The notes below the pieces were generated by a model, which worked only from the letters and a program-made list of their open reading frames with translations, did no database searches and was not told where the DNA came from. A stretch of DNA of 64,000 nt from positions 42,665,327 to 42,729,326 of the forward strand of contig CM049308.1 of assembly GCA_026874595.1 (NCBI GenBank), given 5' to 3'. The stretch is from Sipunculus nudus. Taxonomy: Eukaryota > Annelida > Sipuncula > Golfingiida > Sipunculidae. Below, one piece after another: positions 1 through 12,185 of the stretch. Both the position numbers and the translations under genes were made by a program. Within the stretch, counting starts at the first letter, position 1, and every line of letters starts with the position of its first letter.

Positions 1-794
1 ACAACATTCATGTTCAAGATTTGACCAGAATTACCAACTTGCATAAACCCAGACCTGGACTGCCTACAAGTGTCTGATCACGTGACCTTTTAAGTATTTT
101 TAATACATGTACATAGTCAAGTACAAACATGTCCGTAAATAAGACCACTTTAGCCCTTAAATCATATACTAGGATTCCTATGCGCAAGTTGGATAAATTA
201 ATTAACACTTATTTGAATGTAATTATTTTCAAAATAATGTTTCCACACCACTTTCTGTTTAGCTTATCATGAAATTTTTATAAGTATATGTCTACTTTAT
301 AAATATGTATCACAGGAACCACTTCATCAGTCATTAACAAGTTTGACAGACATGTTTTAACAGGTGACTGCGATGTAATTTTTGCCTGCAGATGGTTCCA
401 CCTATATGGTGTCTTACTCAGTGAGGCAAAATAGTATTTTTTGCTTATTCCTGTAGCAGTCTGAATAAATTTATACTTAAGCTTAATATCAAGGCCAACT
501 GTATCTTATAACAAGGAAAAATTATATATGTGAGACCTGAATCCCTTAATATTTTCAAGATGGCTCCTTCATGCAAATAAAATATTACCTGTCATGAAAT
601 TTTACAATATCATATAAAATATGTTTATTGTTCTATCTATTCATGGCTCACATTTTTTGCAAATAGAGACCAAGTCCTTGGTCATATTTCAGTATGTGCT
701 GTGACACAAATTTCTAAAAAAAATCCTTTAAGGCATAATAAAAGGACTAAATTTTTGTGTTGATCATATACACTTGTTTCAGGAACTCGAGCAA
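1..794. other. AT-rich stretch without a recognised gene
   Basis: No open frame with splice sites or a recognisable motif was seen on either strand. The short open frames have no family resemblance. I see nothing else in it. Confidence 0.6.
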
Positions 795-1500
795 TTTTTA
801 GCTCAGCTGACTATAAGTCATATGAGCTACAGTTGTGGTCCTTTGTCTATCATCCATCCAGCCAGCCGTCCCGCCATCTGTCTGTTAACAGGGCAAGTTT
901 TGAAACTGTTGGACCTACGAATCCAAAATTTTGCATACAGTTATATGTCCCCAAAATCTCCTACCACACTTAAAATTGGGTCACTAAGACTTTGTTCCTT
1001 CAAGATATTAGGAAAAACCTCCATTTTCCTTTAAAAACCCATTGTTACAGTTCAAGACTGCCTTATCTCAAAACCACTTATCTGAATTTGATCTTAGTAA
1101 ATATTCATATTCTTTCATACATTTCCTATGTACATACCAGAAATTAGGTCAGTATTGCATAATATGTTGAAGTTATGGGCACAAACATAATGCACCATGT
1201 AAAATATCAGGAAATATATTTACTCACTTAACATAAGAATTGCAGGTGCTAGAGACTTTTTTCAGGGAGATAACTTTATTTTATCAAGATTCAATAGTAT
1301 AACAAATTTTAGATCTGAATTTTGCAATTTCTTTAAGTTATAAGCATAAATATAAAATCAATACCTTAAATTTTGGCCATGGCACGTTTTTTTCCTGTAG
1401 GTATTGTGGATTAAATTTTCACAGCATGTACACATAAGGATTTAATCTGTAAAATTGTGAAATTTGAAAATAAAAGCTTCAAAATTAGGCTAATTATTGA
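795..1500 (+). repeat. AGCTCAGCTGA-family interspersed repeat, copy 1
   Basis: Starts with TTTTTAGCTCAGCTGAC, then a short CCATC/CCGTC-rich stretch, then a long AT-rich body with landmarks such as CATGCCAGAAATTA-like and CATGGCACGTTTTTT. The same order of landmarks recurs near 2222, 3000, 24502 and 33269, so this is an interspersed family and not a gene. The open frame at 774-1034 is a by-product of the repeat. A mobile origin is inferred from dispersal and from the insertion geometry of the copy at 24502. Confidence 0.85.
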
Positions 1501-2221
1501 TTTTTTAGGAGGCACTTGTTGTATTCCCTTACATTGCCAAGCAGTCCACTTTGGTCACTGCAGGTCATTCAATGCAGCTCTCTGTGCTCCCCAGGCTGTT
1601 ATGTAATCCCATCACTCTGACAAGCCCTCACTCTTGTTGAGCTTGATCAGGCTGTCTGCATTGAATACCACAGGGAGTTTCCCCCCCCCCCCCCATTCTG
1701 TTGACAGACCTGTACTATAAACAAGATAGTCTTAATCTTATAATTTCACATTTTTTTCAGCAACGAGCAGTAACAACAGAGACCCCTTCCCCCCACTCAC
1801 CACTTCAATACACATGACTATTAAACAAGACAAATCTTATAATTTTAATGTTAAATAAATTCTTTTTGTTTAGACTTGGACAATTTTGATTTTTTTTTAA
1901 AGAAAAAAATGTTCAGGAATTTAATCCTAATAATCAAATGTGATTAAATATTAGGATCTAATGTAAGTGCTAACAGACAAGATTTAAGAAGATATAAATA
2001 AATAAAATACTTTGTTGCATTTCATTCATATCTCTTAAAGTTGGCCGGGCCTGGGTGTGAATAACACCGTTAAACTAAGTTTTAAAATCAGGAATATTGA
2101 TCAAACTTTGTGGAATTAATTTTAAACTCATATGGCCATATATTTAACTTTTGAAAACTTAATTACCTTCACACATTATTTGTTTATGAAATGTATTTTT
2201 TTATTTAACACCGTTGGCCCA
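1501..2221. other. Repeat-flank sequence with a poly-C tract
   Basis: Contains a C homopolymer at about 1680-1694 and AT-rich filler. The text around 1501-1740 (GCCAAGC, CCCTCACTC, CATTCTGTTGACAG) resembles the downstream part of the copy at 25200-26140, so it is probably more of the same repeat family. No gene was seen. Confidence 0.5.
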
Positions 2222-2960
2222 TTTTTAGCTCAGCTGACTATAAGTCATCTGAGCTATAGTCGTGGTCCATTGTCTGTCGTCCGTCCGTCTGGATTTCCGT
2301 ACGTAAGACTGGCATGTTTCGACACCATTGGACCTACGAATCTGAAATTTGCCATACAGTTAGATGTCCCAAAAATCTCCTACCATGCCGAAAATTTTGT
2401 CAATAGGACTTCGTTCCTTCGAGATATTAAGGAAAAACCACAATTTTTTATTAGAAATCTATTTTCACACTTATATCTAAACCACTCATCTGGTTTTCTT
2501 TATATTTACCATAAATATTCCTCTATATAGTTCCCATGGACATGCCAGAAATTAAGTCAGTATTATTTAATTTAAAAAAAGTTATGGGCCCAAACATAAT
2601 GGACTTTGTAAAAAAATCAGGAAAGATATTTGGTCACTTAAGACCAAAAGTGTTAAAGGTAGGGACTTTTTTCAGTAATACAACTGTAATTGATCAAAAT
2701 TTAATTGTATACCAAAAATTAGATCAAAATCTGTTAAAATTTTTTAAATATTGGCAAAAATATAAAATTGGTACCTTAAATTTTGCCCAAGTTTGACCAT
2801 GGCACGTTTTTTTCCTGTAAGTACTGTGGATTTAATTTTCACAGCATGTTTTTGTTAGCATTTTGTATGTTAACACCATACATTTGAAACCAGTTGATCA
2901 AAAACTGTAGATTTTATTCAAGTTTTCAAGCACCATGTCACATCAAGTTTACATCAAGCT
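2222..2960 (+). repeat. AGCTCAGCTGA-family interspersed repeat, copy 2
   Basis: Begins TTTTTAGCTCAGCTGAC and runs through the GGTCCATTGTC, GTCCGTCCGTC, ATGTCCC and GCCAGAAATTA landmarks to the CATGGCACGTTTTTT box and an AT-rich tail. The open frames at 2132-2530 and 2536-2796 lie inside the repeat, are not conserved in the other copies, and are not taken as genes. Confidence 0.88.
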
Positions 2961-2999
2961 AGTGTTATGCAGTTTGCTAGAGCTCAGCTCCCCAGCTTT

Positions 3000-3640
3000 A
3001 GCTCTAAGTTCCTTAAATTTAGCATACAGTTAGATGTCTCCGAAATCCCCTACCATGCAAAGAATTTTATCACTAGGACTTAATTCCTTCGAAATATTAA
3101 TGAAAACTTCATTTTTCCATTAAAACCCATTGTTACACTGTAAGACTGCCTAATATCAAAACCTCTGATCTGACTTTGATCATATATAACATGCATATTT
3201 TTCTATACATTCGCTTTGCACATGCCAGAAATGATGTCAGTATTGCGTAATTGTTTTAAGTTATGGGCCCAAAAATAATGCACTTTTTAAAAAATCTAGA
3301 AATATATTTACTCCCTTAACAAGAGGATTGCTGAAGCTAGAGATTTTTGGTCAGGGATGTAACATTATTTAATCAAGATTCAATTGAATACCAAAAATTA
3401 GTTCTGAATTTTTCAAATTTTATAAGTTATTAGTATAAATATAAAATTAGTACCTTAAATTTTGCCCAACTTTGACCATGGCACGTTTGTTTCCTGAGAG
3501 CACTGTTGATATAATTTTCATATCATGCACACATAAGGATTTCATCTTTGTAGTTTAGAAAGCTGAAAGAAATTGGCCAAATATTGTAGCTTTTATTAAT
3601 GTTTATATGGGACCATGTCAGACCCAGGCTTAATCCAGCC
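3000..3640 (+). repeat. AGCTCAGCTGA-family repeat, copy 3, 5'-truncated
   Basis: Picks up the family body at the CATACAGTTAGATGTC landmark and continues through ATGCCAGAAATGATG and CCATGGCACGTTTG. The AGCTCAGCTGA start is missing. Its position directly after copy 2 suggests a tandem or 5'-truncated copy. Confidence 0.8.
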
Positions 3641-4036
3641 CCTCTTCAGTCACCTGTATGTTGACCTTGTTGACCTTTCATCAGATTATGCATGCTTGAG
3701 CGAAGCATACACTGGGGCAGCCAGGCAGCTAATGCCCAGCCACAGTTGATCCAGGTGTCCAACCCAACTCATGTAGTAGTTGTTTTGAAAAACAACATAA
3801 CAATAAACAATAAATTAATAATTTGATTGTTGTTTTTTTTATAACAAATTAAAGAAAAATTAATAGAAAAGGAATTTGTTGGTTGATGAGTAACAGAAAA
3901 TTAACTTGCAGTTACTGATGATGCAAGAATCTTGTATGGATGGAAAGAATGTCAATGTCAATGTTATTCCAAATAACACCATGCAGTCACCTATGGTATT
4001 TTTCAGTGAAATTGTAATGATAAAAAAATAATCATA
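3641..4036. other. Spacer before nested transposons
   Basis: No gene was seen. Ends in an A-rich run and the TA dinucleotide (4035-4036) that flanks the element starting at 4037. Confidence 0.5.
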
Positions 4037-4847
4037 CCGTAAAATCTGTGAAATTTCATACCTCGATGAAGTTCGTACACGGTCTTCTTCAGTAACCATA
4101 ATTATTAAAATGACGTTAAATTTCGAACTGCCGATGGTCTGTTACGCCATATTTGACGTTAGCAGGACTGCCGTGAATGTAACACTGACGTAACCTCACC
4201 CTGTTAACTGGTTTTGAAAAAGCCTACCGGTCCGATCGATGTGAATGCTATCCTATGGATAATTAATATGAATTATATCTACATCATATAGAATGTAATT
4301 CTAATATTAAGATTTTGTTTCAGCGACTCTAAAAAACTAAAAATATCTCGAATGTGAGTTGCTTGATTGTCCAGGATGCGAGCGACACGCCATGAATAAC
4401 TGACAGACGTTCATGAAGTTTGACGGAGGTTGGAAATTGGATAATCAGGATTAACTCCGTAAATGATCTCAAGACCACTAGCTTTACGTGCACCGTAAAG
4501 GGGGATTTCCGTGTGTAAGCCAGGATCAAATTGGTCTCAGCGCTCCGGTGTATGTAATTCCTATGTTAATCAGTTTGAAAATTAATGTTAATTTCCATTA
4601 AAACATTTACAATAAATATCTTGAATGTCACACCAGAACGACTCAGTTTCGAGTACCCATGCTCCGTATCACCCAACAAACAAATCACACGAGATCGAAC
4701 GGTATATCAAAGCGCTGGCAGACGTTCATGAAGTTTAACGGAAGTTGGATATTTGATATTGGATAATCAGGATCGAATAACTCTTTTTAAGTGATCTAAA
4801 GACCTCTAGCTTTTTGTGCACCAGTAGTGGTGATATCCATGCGTAAG

Positions 4848-5810
4848 GGCAGTGTGTAAAACCCGGACCCCACGGATCCCGGACCCCAAAAACCAATTTC
4901 CACACTGTCGATTATATATACAGATAAAAACACACCTGTTGCTGATATAAGAACAAAGTAAAGTCCCTCATAGTTGAAGCTTTGTAAATAATCATTTCCA
5001 TGAAAATTTTAAGTATACAACATATTTTGCTGAAGATGGACCCCAACTGCTTGACTTTGATGACTATTCCATTTTTAAAGGACCCTGGGAACTGCCGCTC
5101 ATATTTTCATTTATGACTCCTTGAGAAAGAAAAAGCACTCGTGTCAAACATTAAATATGATTATTTGTAATATCAAGTGAAAATATTATAGTGCAGGCAC
5201 ACTGAAGTGCGACAGCGGTCAATGCATGCGGACCTGAGACTGATATATCGATATCAGAGCTCTTCCACATAACACAGGTTTTGTGTTCCATTCATGAACA
5301 TAATGCAATTTACATTGGGTAACAATATAATTACACAAAGGAATTGTTGATGACTTGCATTTCAAGAAACGACAGGTACAAACATAATGATTTTATAAAT
5401 GTTCTTATTATACTTTTTATTTCGCTAAACATGAAACAAATAACAAATATAAGAACATGAAGGAAAAATAAGACAAAATGAAAATAATAAAGATATAAAA
5501 ACACAATAACTAAGTCATATGGTTGTTATGCCTAAACGGGGTGTAAAATTATGTACAAAAGAAATGGTAAAACAACGAGTAAAAGGGGTCCGTGGGATCC
5601 GCACGTGAGGTTAGTGCGCCAGGGTCCGTAGGGTAAATTATCAACTTTTGTTGCAAAACAGACCATTTTTTATGTTTTGTTAACACACATAATGTAAAAA
5701 AAGTCTCAAGATACTATTCTGCTAAATATCTCGACAAATTACCATATAAGGAGAGTTTTAAGAATTATAGATTTTTCTTGGGGTGTGGGGTCCGGGTTTT
5801 ACACACTGCC
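4848..5810. mobile_element. 963-bp TIR element with 9-bp target duplication
   Basis: The TIRs read GGCAGTGTGTAAAACCCGG at both ends, and the inverted match continues into GGACCCCA. The flanks carry the direct repeat ATGCGTAAG (4839-4847 and 5811-5819). A GG start with an 8-9 bp duplication fits Merlin- or Mutator-type elements, but no transposase frame is present, so the superfamily is open. It is inserted in the left arm of the 4037-7477 element and is therefore younger than it. Confidence 0.88.
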
Positions 5811-6093
5811 ATGCGTAAGCCACCTGAAAAACGATCTCCCCGGGCAAAGCCCCGGATGTCACGCAAGCATGTACTGTGTACGGGTGTCGAGCTTCATGAC
5901 AGGATTAAATCCCCCAGATATACTTTTCATATTCCTTTTCCAAACTGATTTAATATATAATAAACAACACAAGAATAGAAAATAATGTTTTTTATTCATG
6001 AAGCTCCATGGTTCACACGGATGAATGCAAAATCGGCGAGTGAATACTTGAGGCTCCTATTATCGCCCACTGCCGACGAGGCATCTTAACTTG

Positions 6094-7372
6094 GGGTCTG
6101 TCTAAAACGCGGAGAATCCGCGGAGAGATGGAGAATTCGCGGAGAATTCGTGGAAAATTTGCGGAGAGATTTTATATGCAATGATACTCTTAAATACACA
6201 TTAAAATCACTTAATATCTGCAATAATATTACTCTTAACATATTTGTTCACTGTTAAATTACCAAAATAATTAAAAATCTGTACATTCACGTGACATTCA
6301 GCTCTCTCAGTCCTTTGGGCAAGCAAGTTCTTCTCCGATAAGATTTTATTTGTGCCACGCCAGTGACAACGATCGAATAGCATCACAGGCAGGAGATTAT
6401 GGGCCATTTGTGATTGCAAATGCAGTTGATTTTTGTTTCATTCCAGAAGTTAAACAAATTGAACATTTTAAACAGAGTGTAATGCAAAAGCACTTAGTCT
6501 CTTGTTTCAGTTCAGGGATTTATTCTTTACACCATTTCCTATAAAAGAAAACTTTCTCCTAGAATACCCGCAAAGCCTAAATATAATGCAACTGTAACCA
6601 TTGGGACTGAATGTTAATCTGGCTTAGGAGAGTGTTCGAAGACAAGGTTGGGTTTGATAAAAATAAGTATTAAGTGGTTTCATTTAGAATTTGCATTTGT
6701 TTTAAAATAGATAAAACAATTAATGAAATGGTTTTGTGAAGATTGTACAAATAAGTTCTTTACTATTGCTGTATGTATGTGTACATTGTGCTATATTTTT
6801 TTTATTATTATTGTACTCTGTATCGTTATGGTCAGAAAGAAGTGTGGTGTATTTTGTACAGACTATAAGAAAAATAATTCTTTAACTGCCAGTGTGATCA
6901 CAATATATATTTACTATTTTTCTTTTATTTTATATAATCCTTATGCCAAGTTGATTCATTAGCTTAAAGGTGCACTCATTGTTTGTGTATAAAGTCGTAT
7001 GTTTGTGTTTCAATTTTTATTTGTGCATGTAAATTGGGTCCATTCACTCTAAATAGTGAACGTGTTTTCTATCAATAACTGTAGGTAAAAGTATATTTAT
7101 TTATTATATTATATATTTCGTTCACCATCTGTAAATATGATACACCTGCGATTTGCACAATAAACTGTTGAAAATGCTTAGTTATATACAGATTTTTTAA
7201 TTATTTCGGTCATTTAACAGTGCGCAAATATGTTAAGTGTAATATAGTTGGAGGTTTTAAGTGATATTCAAGTGAATTTTTTAAAGTATCGATCATTGCA
7301 TATAAAAACTCTCCGCAAATTCTCCGCGAATTCTCCATCTCTCCGCGGATTCTCCGCGTTTTAGACAGACCC
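6094..7372. mobile_element. 1279-bp long-TIR element with CTTG target duplication
   Basis: The TIRs start GGGTCTGTCTAAAACGC and stay inverted-complementary for roughly 70 bases, made of GCGGAGAATTC/GCGGAGAGATGG motifs. The direct repeat CTTG flanks it (6090-6093 and 7373-7376). A 4-bp duplication excludes Tc1/mariner and hAT. The interior carries a decayed plus-strand protein relic. It is inserted in the right arm of the 4037-7477 element. Confidence 0.88.
6345..6790 (+). pseudogene. Decayed Ulp1-like protease / PHD-finger relic of a transposon
   Basis: The frame open from about 6350 to 6544 contains QAGDYGPFVIANAVDFC followed about 15 residues later by MQKHLVSCFSSG. This is the pattern of the C-terminal part of Ulp1/C48-like cysteine proteases encoded by some invertebrate transposable elements, where a DCG-F-x-A-A block is followed by an M-x-x-H-L-x-x-C-F block. 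The expected DCG catalytic Cys is absent (DYG here). After a frameshift near 6530 the sequence RIPAKPKYNATVTIGTEC appears, then a stop, then KWFHLE, and then in another frame MKWFCEDCTNK at 6723. That order matches a degenerate PHD finger (C..C, WFH, W-x-C-x-x-C). At least two frame changes and several stops make it non-functional. It lies inside the 6094-7372 element, so it is probably that family's own protein. The assignment rests on motif memory, not a search. Confidence 0.5.
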
Positions 7373-7477
7373 CTTGTCAAGACCATAATTTTAAAACTGC
7401 TGAAATCGACTGTTAAATTTCGGACTTCCACAAATTTAAATATTTTTTTTCTGTACGAAATTTCACAGATTTTACGG

Positions 7478-7924
7478 TATTATTCATTACTAATCATTAG
7501 GGAATATATGAAGGAAATTAATGATAGACAAAGATGCAGTTAGTAATATTAATCTAGATTCCTACTGTGTCTAGTGTGTAGATTGATGTGAAAGTAGTCC
7601 AAAGTGAATATATTACATTTATTTTTTTTTTAATATAAATAAAAGCCATAAAACTAGGTACTTATGATCATTATTTAAATTTGTGAATTTTGTATATTCT
7701 GGATTCTCAACATCTTTGGCTAAAACTGAATAAATACTAGACATGGTGCGAATGCTTTGCAAATGTATTAGAATACGAATATGAATATGTACTGCATTAA
7801 AAAATTTTATTGCATAAGAATGGGAATTCAGGTAAAAATGAAAGTATTTGAATACCAGTGCAGATACTTTCAAAATGTATTCATGAATGCATTCATGAAT
7901 ATATTCTATAATATTATTTCAATA
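7478..7924. other. Spacer between two TIR elements
   Basis: AT-rich, with no exon or repeat recognised. The open frame at 7619-7873 (minus) has no family resemblance and no splice context. Confidence 0.5.
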
Positions 7925-9464
7925 CCGTAGATCCGCGTTTTGCCGCCGCGGCCATAAAATAAGACTTACAGCCAAAAATCCTGACTAATATTTCTCGACA
8001 AGTGATGCGGCTATAAAACGCAGGTTAGGCTAGATTCAAACATGTACAAGTGACTCGACGGCCCGCCGAGGCGCAACGGGCGATAATAGGCTGAGGAAGA
8101 AGTGAATACTGAGAACGTATATGTTATGATACTGCATATTTATATATTAATTTTATTCATTATTTAATTTTATAAAATGTAAAATTGATATTTTAAACAG
8201 GCTAATATGTATTATAAAAATTTTCTGAGTCAGTCATAAACCACGGCAATTTTCACGCAATGATTGATAAAAGATCGATATTCACTCGCCAAATTATGCA
8301 TTCTATCAAGACTAACGGTTGTACCTATATTTGAGTATGGCTGCAATATCGGTAAAACATTATTTTAAGATATTTCTTGAACATATCATTTCTTTTCAAA
8401 TAAACTGTTAAACAAAAGATAACCAAAGACCATACGTTCTTCGGCAATTAAACCTGCGTTCACGTTCAGATACTTCTTCGTTCATTACATTGTCAATAGA
8501 TGGCGCTCAACGGTCATAACCTCACCAGCTAGTTCCGTAATCTTTAAATATGGCACACTTTGCTAGCAGACGGTTCGGGCACCAGTGTGTATATATTATG
8601 ATCAGCAGGACCCTGGGAGTACGCGTAAAGGCTCGACGCGGGATTCGCTTATACAAAGGTTTTGTCAAGGTTGTTAATTGACCGACGTTGTATAGAGTGT
8701 AAATAAAAGCCATCATAAAGAGTACCGTTGGCTATGATGTCACATTGAAGTTTAATTAGCCAGGGTAAAGGCGCAAGGTACACCAAGGCCCGCTAGTTCC
8801 GTAATAATTTTATGTAGCATCTTTTGCCGGTTCGGACACCATTTTGCATATATTATGATCAGCACAACCCGAGGTTTTCTGGATATATGATCACCGACGA
8901 ATGTGTCGTTTATTTAAATGTTTTGTTGTTAAATGACCGACGATGTATAATGTCTAAATAATATTTAAACTACAGTCGTCCCATACAATGCTTTGATGTC
9001 TCATTGAACTTTAATTAGCCAAGTTAAAGGCGCAAGATTCTCCGGCATTCAGTGATGTGTTAAATTAATTTCGTGGCCCTACTAGTTTTCGTCTTGGATG
9101 AGTCGTTATAAACCGAAAAAATTGTCATCTATTCTAATCGGATAGATCAGGCGGTTTAACCAATTAATTTAATTAATTAATTAGCCAAGCAACATACACA
9201 GTTGCAACTGTTTCCCAAAACTGTTATGCCTGACCGCATATCAGCATACCGCTGCGTACCTAGCTGCAGCCTAGCGTTTAAGAAAGAACCTTTTTTCGTT
9301 GTGTTCCCATACCTCACACGGCAATGGAACGTGATGAGAATGTGGTGCGGCCATTAAGTAAGGTTTTGGGAATTTTTTTCTCCAGTGAAGGAGCCTTCCA
9401 GATATTTTACGAACATGGGGTGCGGCCATTAGACGACCATCGGCGGCAAAACGCGGATCTACGG
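7925..9464. mobile_element. 1540-bp TIR element flanked by TA
   Basis: The left end starts CCGTAGATCCGCGTTTTG and the right end is its inverted complement over about 24 bases. TA lies on both sides (7923-7924 and 9465-9466). The first five bases, CCGTA, match those of the 4037-7477 element, and an internal stretch around 8040-8110 matches that element inverted, so they are related. An internal segment is duplicated (about 8521-8770 and 8790-9030). No transposase frame was seen. Confidence 0.85.
8521..9030 (+). repeat. Two-copy internal direct repeat of about 270 bp
   Basis: Both copies start near GCTAGTTCCGTAAT, pass through a GGTTCGG.CACCA box and TATATTATGATCAGCA, and end near TTTAATTAGCCA..TAAAGGCGCAAG. 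This is an internal feature of the TIR element. Confidence 0.75.
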
Positions 9465-11299
9465 TAATCATTTCAGTTATATTTTACTTTAAAAAATCAT
9501 ATGATTTTCTTATTATTTTTTTAATAAAAATTATATTGGCACAATATTTGTAATTAAATTTTAATAAATAGTTAAACTCTTTTATAATATGTGCTGCTTA
9601 TAAGTTATATGGCCAAGTCAAAATCTGTGTGACAGTAGCACTCCATTTGTTAATAAAATAAATTAAATCAATCCTCTTCGCTGTCTCCAAAGATACTATC
9701 AAAATCATACATAGGCTAAACACCAACAACTCATAATAAAGCTTATATTTATTACCACACAAAACAAGCATGTGCCTCTTTCACAAATCATATTTTTTAT
9801 CATATATAACAGCTGTGACCCATGGGTTCCTTGTGTTCCTTGTGCATCACTAAATGCTTTCAGGCCAAAGGTTTTATTTATTACACAGTGCATATGCTTT
9901 AGCTCATGTCCATTATTCAATAATTTACAGTGTTTCATTTTAGCAGGGCCATTTTCTCTCATTTTTTCAAATGGTAATGTACATGAAAAACCAAAAGAAA
10001 TAAAAATATTTTGCAGTTACTAATATTTCTCCAAAATTCAGCTGAGTGAGGTGACCCATTGGTCCCTTGTTGTTATTTTTAGGCAAGCTGGCAAAATTCC
10101 ACATACTGTGTCTGGACCCATGACATACAGAGCAGCATATTTCTGGTTCACAGAGTCTGTAGAACAATAAAACTTGTCTGTGTGGCCTTAATGTAAATTC
10201 TAATATTAAATATCCCAGCAAAAGTAGCCATTAACATCAAATATCATAGGCAAATCTCTTGACCACAACCATGACAGTCATCTGTAAACAGCTGAAATGG
10301 TAATATCAGTTCACTGTTTCTTTTGTCATGTTTCCCATTATCATGTACAATATTTGAGTAAATGTAGACCCAGCTAAGGCCTGCTGCTTGGTTCTCTTAA
10401 TTTTTCAAATCTTTTCAAATCACTTCCCTTGTGCTCCCGGTTAAAGACAGGCTATATTACTAAAAAGCTAATCACAGTGCTTTTTCTTTTACATATCCAG
10501 TCTGTTTGTTGAATTTAAAAGGGGTTCTTGCCAAGGTTTTTGGGATATTAGAGCATCTCTGATCCCACACTTTCCTAGATAACCATATGGCTGGGGACTA
10601 ATTGTGTCTCTAGCCCTCATTTGTTTAGCAACTTTGATTTTCTGTCTAAATATGATTGAGGCACCTGAATGATGTAAAAATAACCCCATCCACATAGAAC
10701 AGCTGCAGTTAAGCATACAAACACCAGCTGCAGAAGTAACATTATGCACTAACAACATTTAAGTGAAGTTGGTGTAATTGATATAAATTTAACAAGCAGT
10801 CCTAACAATTGTAAATGTTAAAGATTTCCATGTAAATGCTGTTTTAGTTACTGTCCAGGTCCTTGTTTACTCATCTGGTACCTACAGTTAACATATGTGC
10901 CCACATTTCTTTGATACCAGGTAAACAGTGGTTGTAAAATATGTAAAATAAAACTGTCATTTTGTTTAATTACAAGGAGTTGTTGTTAATGGTTGGTCAC
11001 ATGACTCGTATTTGAAATTGAGGTTTTGATGGCATCACCTTCATTGACCTTTTTTAATGTGGTCGTGCATACATTTACCCAAAAAAACTTTAGAAACATC
11101 AGCACATGTTAAATGTTGTGGAATGATTGTTTTTGTTGGTGCCATCTGCATGGACTTGCATTTTATGGGGGAAAACTAATTAACATTTAAAAATCTTTTT
11201 CTCCAAAACTGTTTATTCAAATTATTTCATAGAAATCACCCTAGGGATGAGCCCCCTCAAGTTTGTTCAAATGCTTCAGTTAGGCGATTTTGGCCAAAT
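9465..11299. other. Gene-free sequence with a repeat terminus
   Basis: Near 10035-10066 is a CAGCTGAG..GTGACCCATTGGTCCCTTGTT block, a form of the 3' end also seen near 11915, 12020, 14080, 28802 and 53375. Otherwise no gene or exon was recognised. The open frames at 9705-9962 and 10489-10758 lack any supporting context. Confidence 0.5.
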
Positions 11300-11945
11300 A
11301 AGCATGATGCAGTTACAATCTCAGGCAGCATCGTCTGTCAGCTGTCATCCGTATGTTATCCCATGCTGTCTCTAACACTGTTGGAGCTTCCATCACCACA
11401 TTTTATGCAAAAAATCCAGTCACACAAAACCTATCGGATTTTGCTTATTTTTTGCTATCAGCATTTACTTTTATAAGGAAAGAGCTAAATAACCTTTAAA
11501 ATCTTCTTCGAAACTGTCCAGCCAAATTTTTCAATATTTTGTAGAAATAATCTCTGAAACCACAAGTTTGAATGGTTCAAGTTAGGTGAATGATGGTCCA
11601 GTTACAGGAAGCTGAACTTAGTCATTTGGCCAAAAAAGGATATTTAAATTGCAATATCAGAAACAGCTGGAGCTATCTTCAACAAATTTTATGCAAATGT
11701 TGGTTACATGACTCGTATATGAATTTGTGGTATTGGTGGCATATGTATACATGTCAGATAGCTTTGTCATATGCAAGAAAGTTGGCGCCACCTACAATAA
11801 TTTTTGCTGTGTATGCTCCTGCTATTCCTCTGGAGTGATTTGACATATCAGCCTGAAATACACATGTTGATACATCTCAGATAGTTTTGTTGTATACAAG
11901 ACTTGTCAATTTCAGGTGAGCACAGTGACCCATAGGTCCCTTGTT
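11300..11945 (+). repeat. Partial copy of the GGTGGCGCC-bearing repeat family
   Basis: Shares the order of landmarks with 18140-18610 and 14134-14460: a CATCGTCTGTC opening, ATCACCA..TTTTATGCAAA, CTTCTTC..GAAACTGTCCAGCC, CAAGTTTG..GAATGGTTCAAG, then GGCGCCACCT. Ends in a GGTGAGCACAGTGACCCATAGG block with TCCCTTGTT. The 11590-11838 frame is part of it. Confidence 0.75.
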
Positions 11946-12185
11946 CAAGGTTCCTAAACAAATATTTTATCACCAGATCATAACATAAAAAATTAATACA
12001 AGCATCAACTGTATGTCAATTTCAGCTGAGTGTCATGGCCTATGGGCCAATTGTTTAATGCTAGCTTCACTAAGTATATGTACATCTGCAGAACTATGTA
12101 ACAGGGCTTCCTCTTCTTTTATATCCTGCTGTTAACAAGGCCCGGTGACTGCTGCACCTGTGGGCCATGTGTATGTAATACCATC

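Larger units (their letters stand above)
4037..7477. mobile_element. Outer TIR element flanked by TA, hosting two nested insertions
   Basis: The left end begins CCGTAAAATCTGTGAAATTT and the right end is its exact inverted complement over about 21 bases, ending at 7477. Both ends are flanked by TA (4035-4036 and 7478-7479), the target duplication typical of Tc1/mariner-like elements. Two further TIR elements sit inside (4848-5810 and 6094-7372); without them the host element would be about 1.2 kb. The left arm has two diverged internal copies of one segment, near 4380-4560 and 4690-4850. The right arm shares sequence, inverted, with the left part of 7925-9464 (for example GGGCGATAATAGG), so the two belong to one family. 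No transposase frame was seen, so it is probably non-autonomous. Confidence 0.85.

Noticed and set aside
9271-9471. Minus-strand frame near the right end of the 7925-9464 element
   Set aside because: The repeated GxLMAAPH motif comes from duplicated GGTGCGGCCATTA DNA in the TIR region, not from a protein domain.
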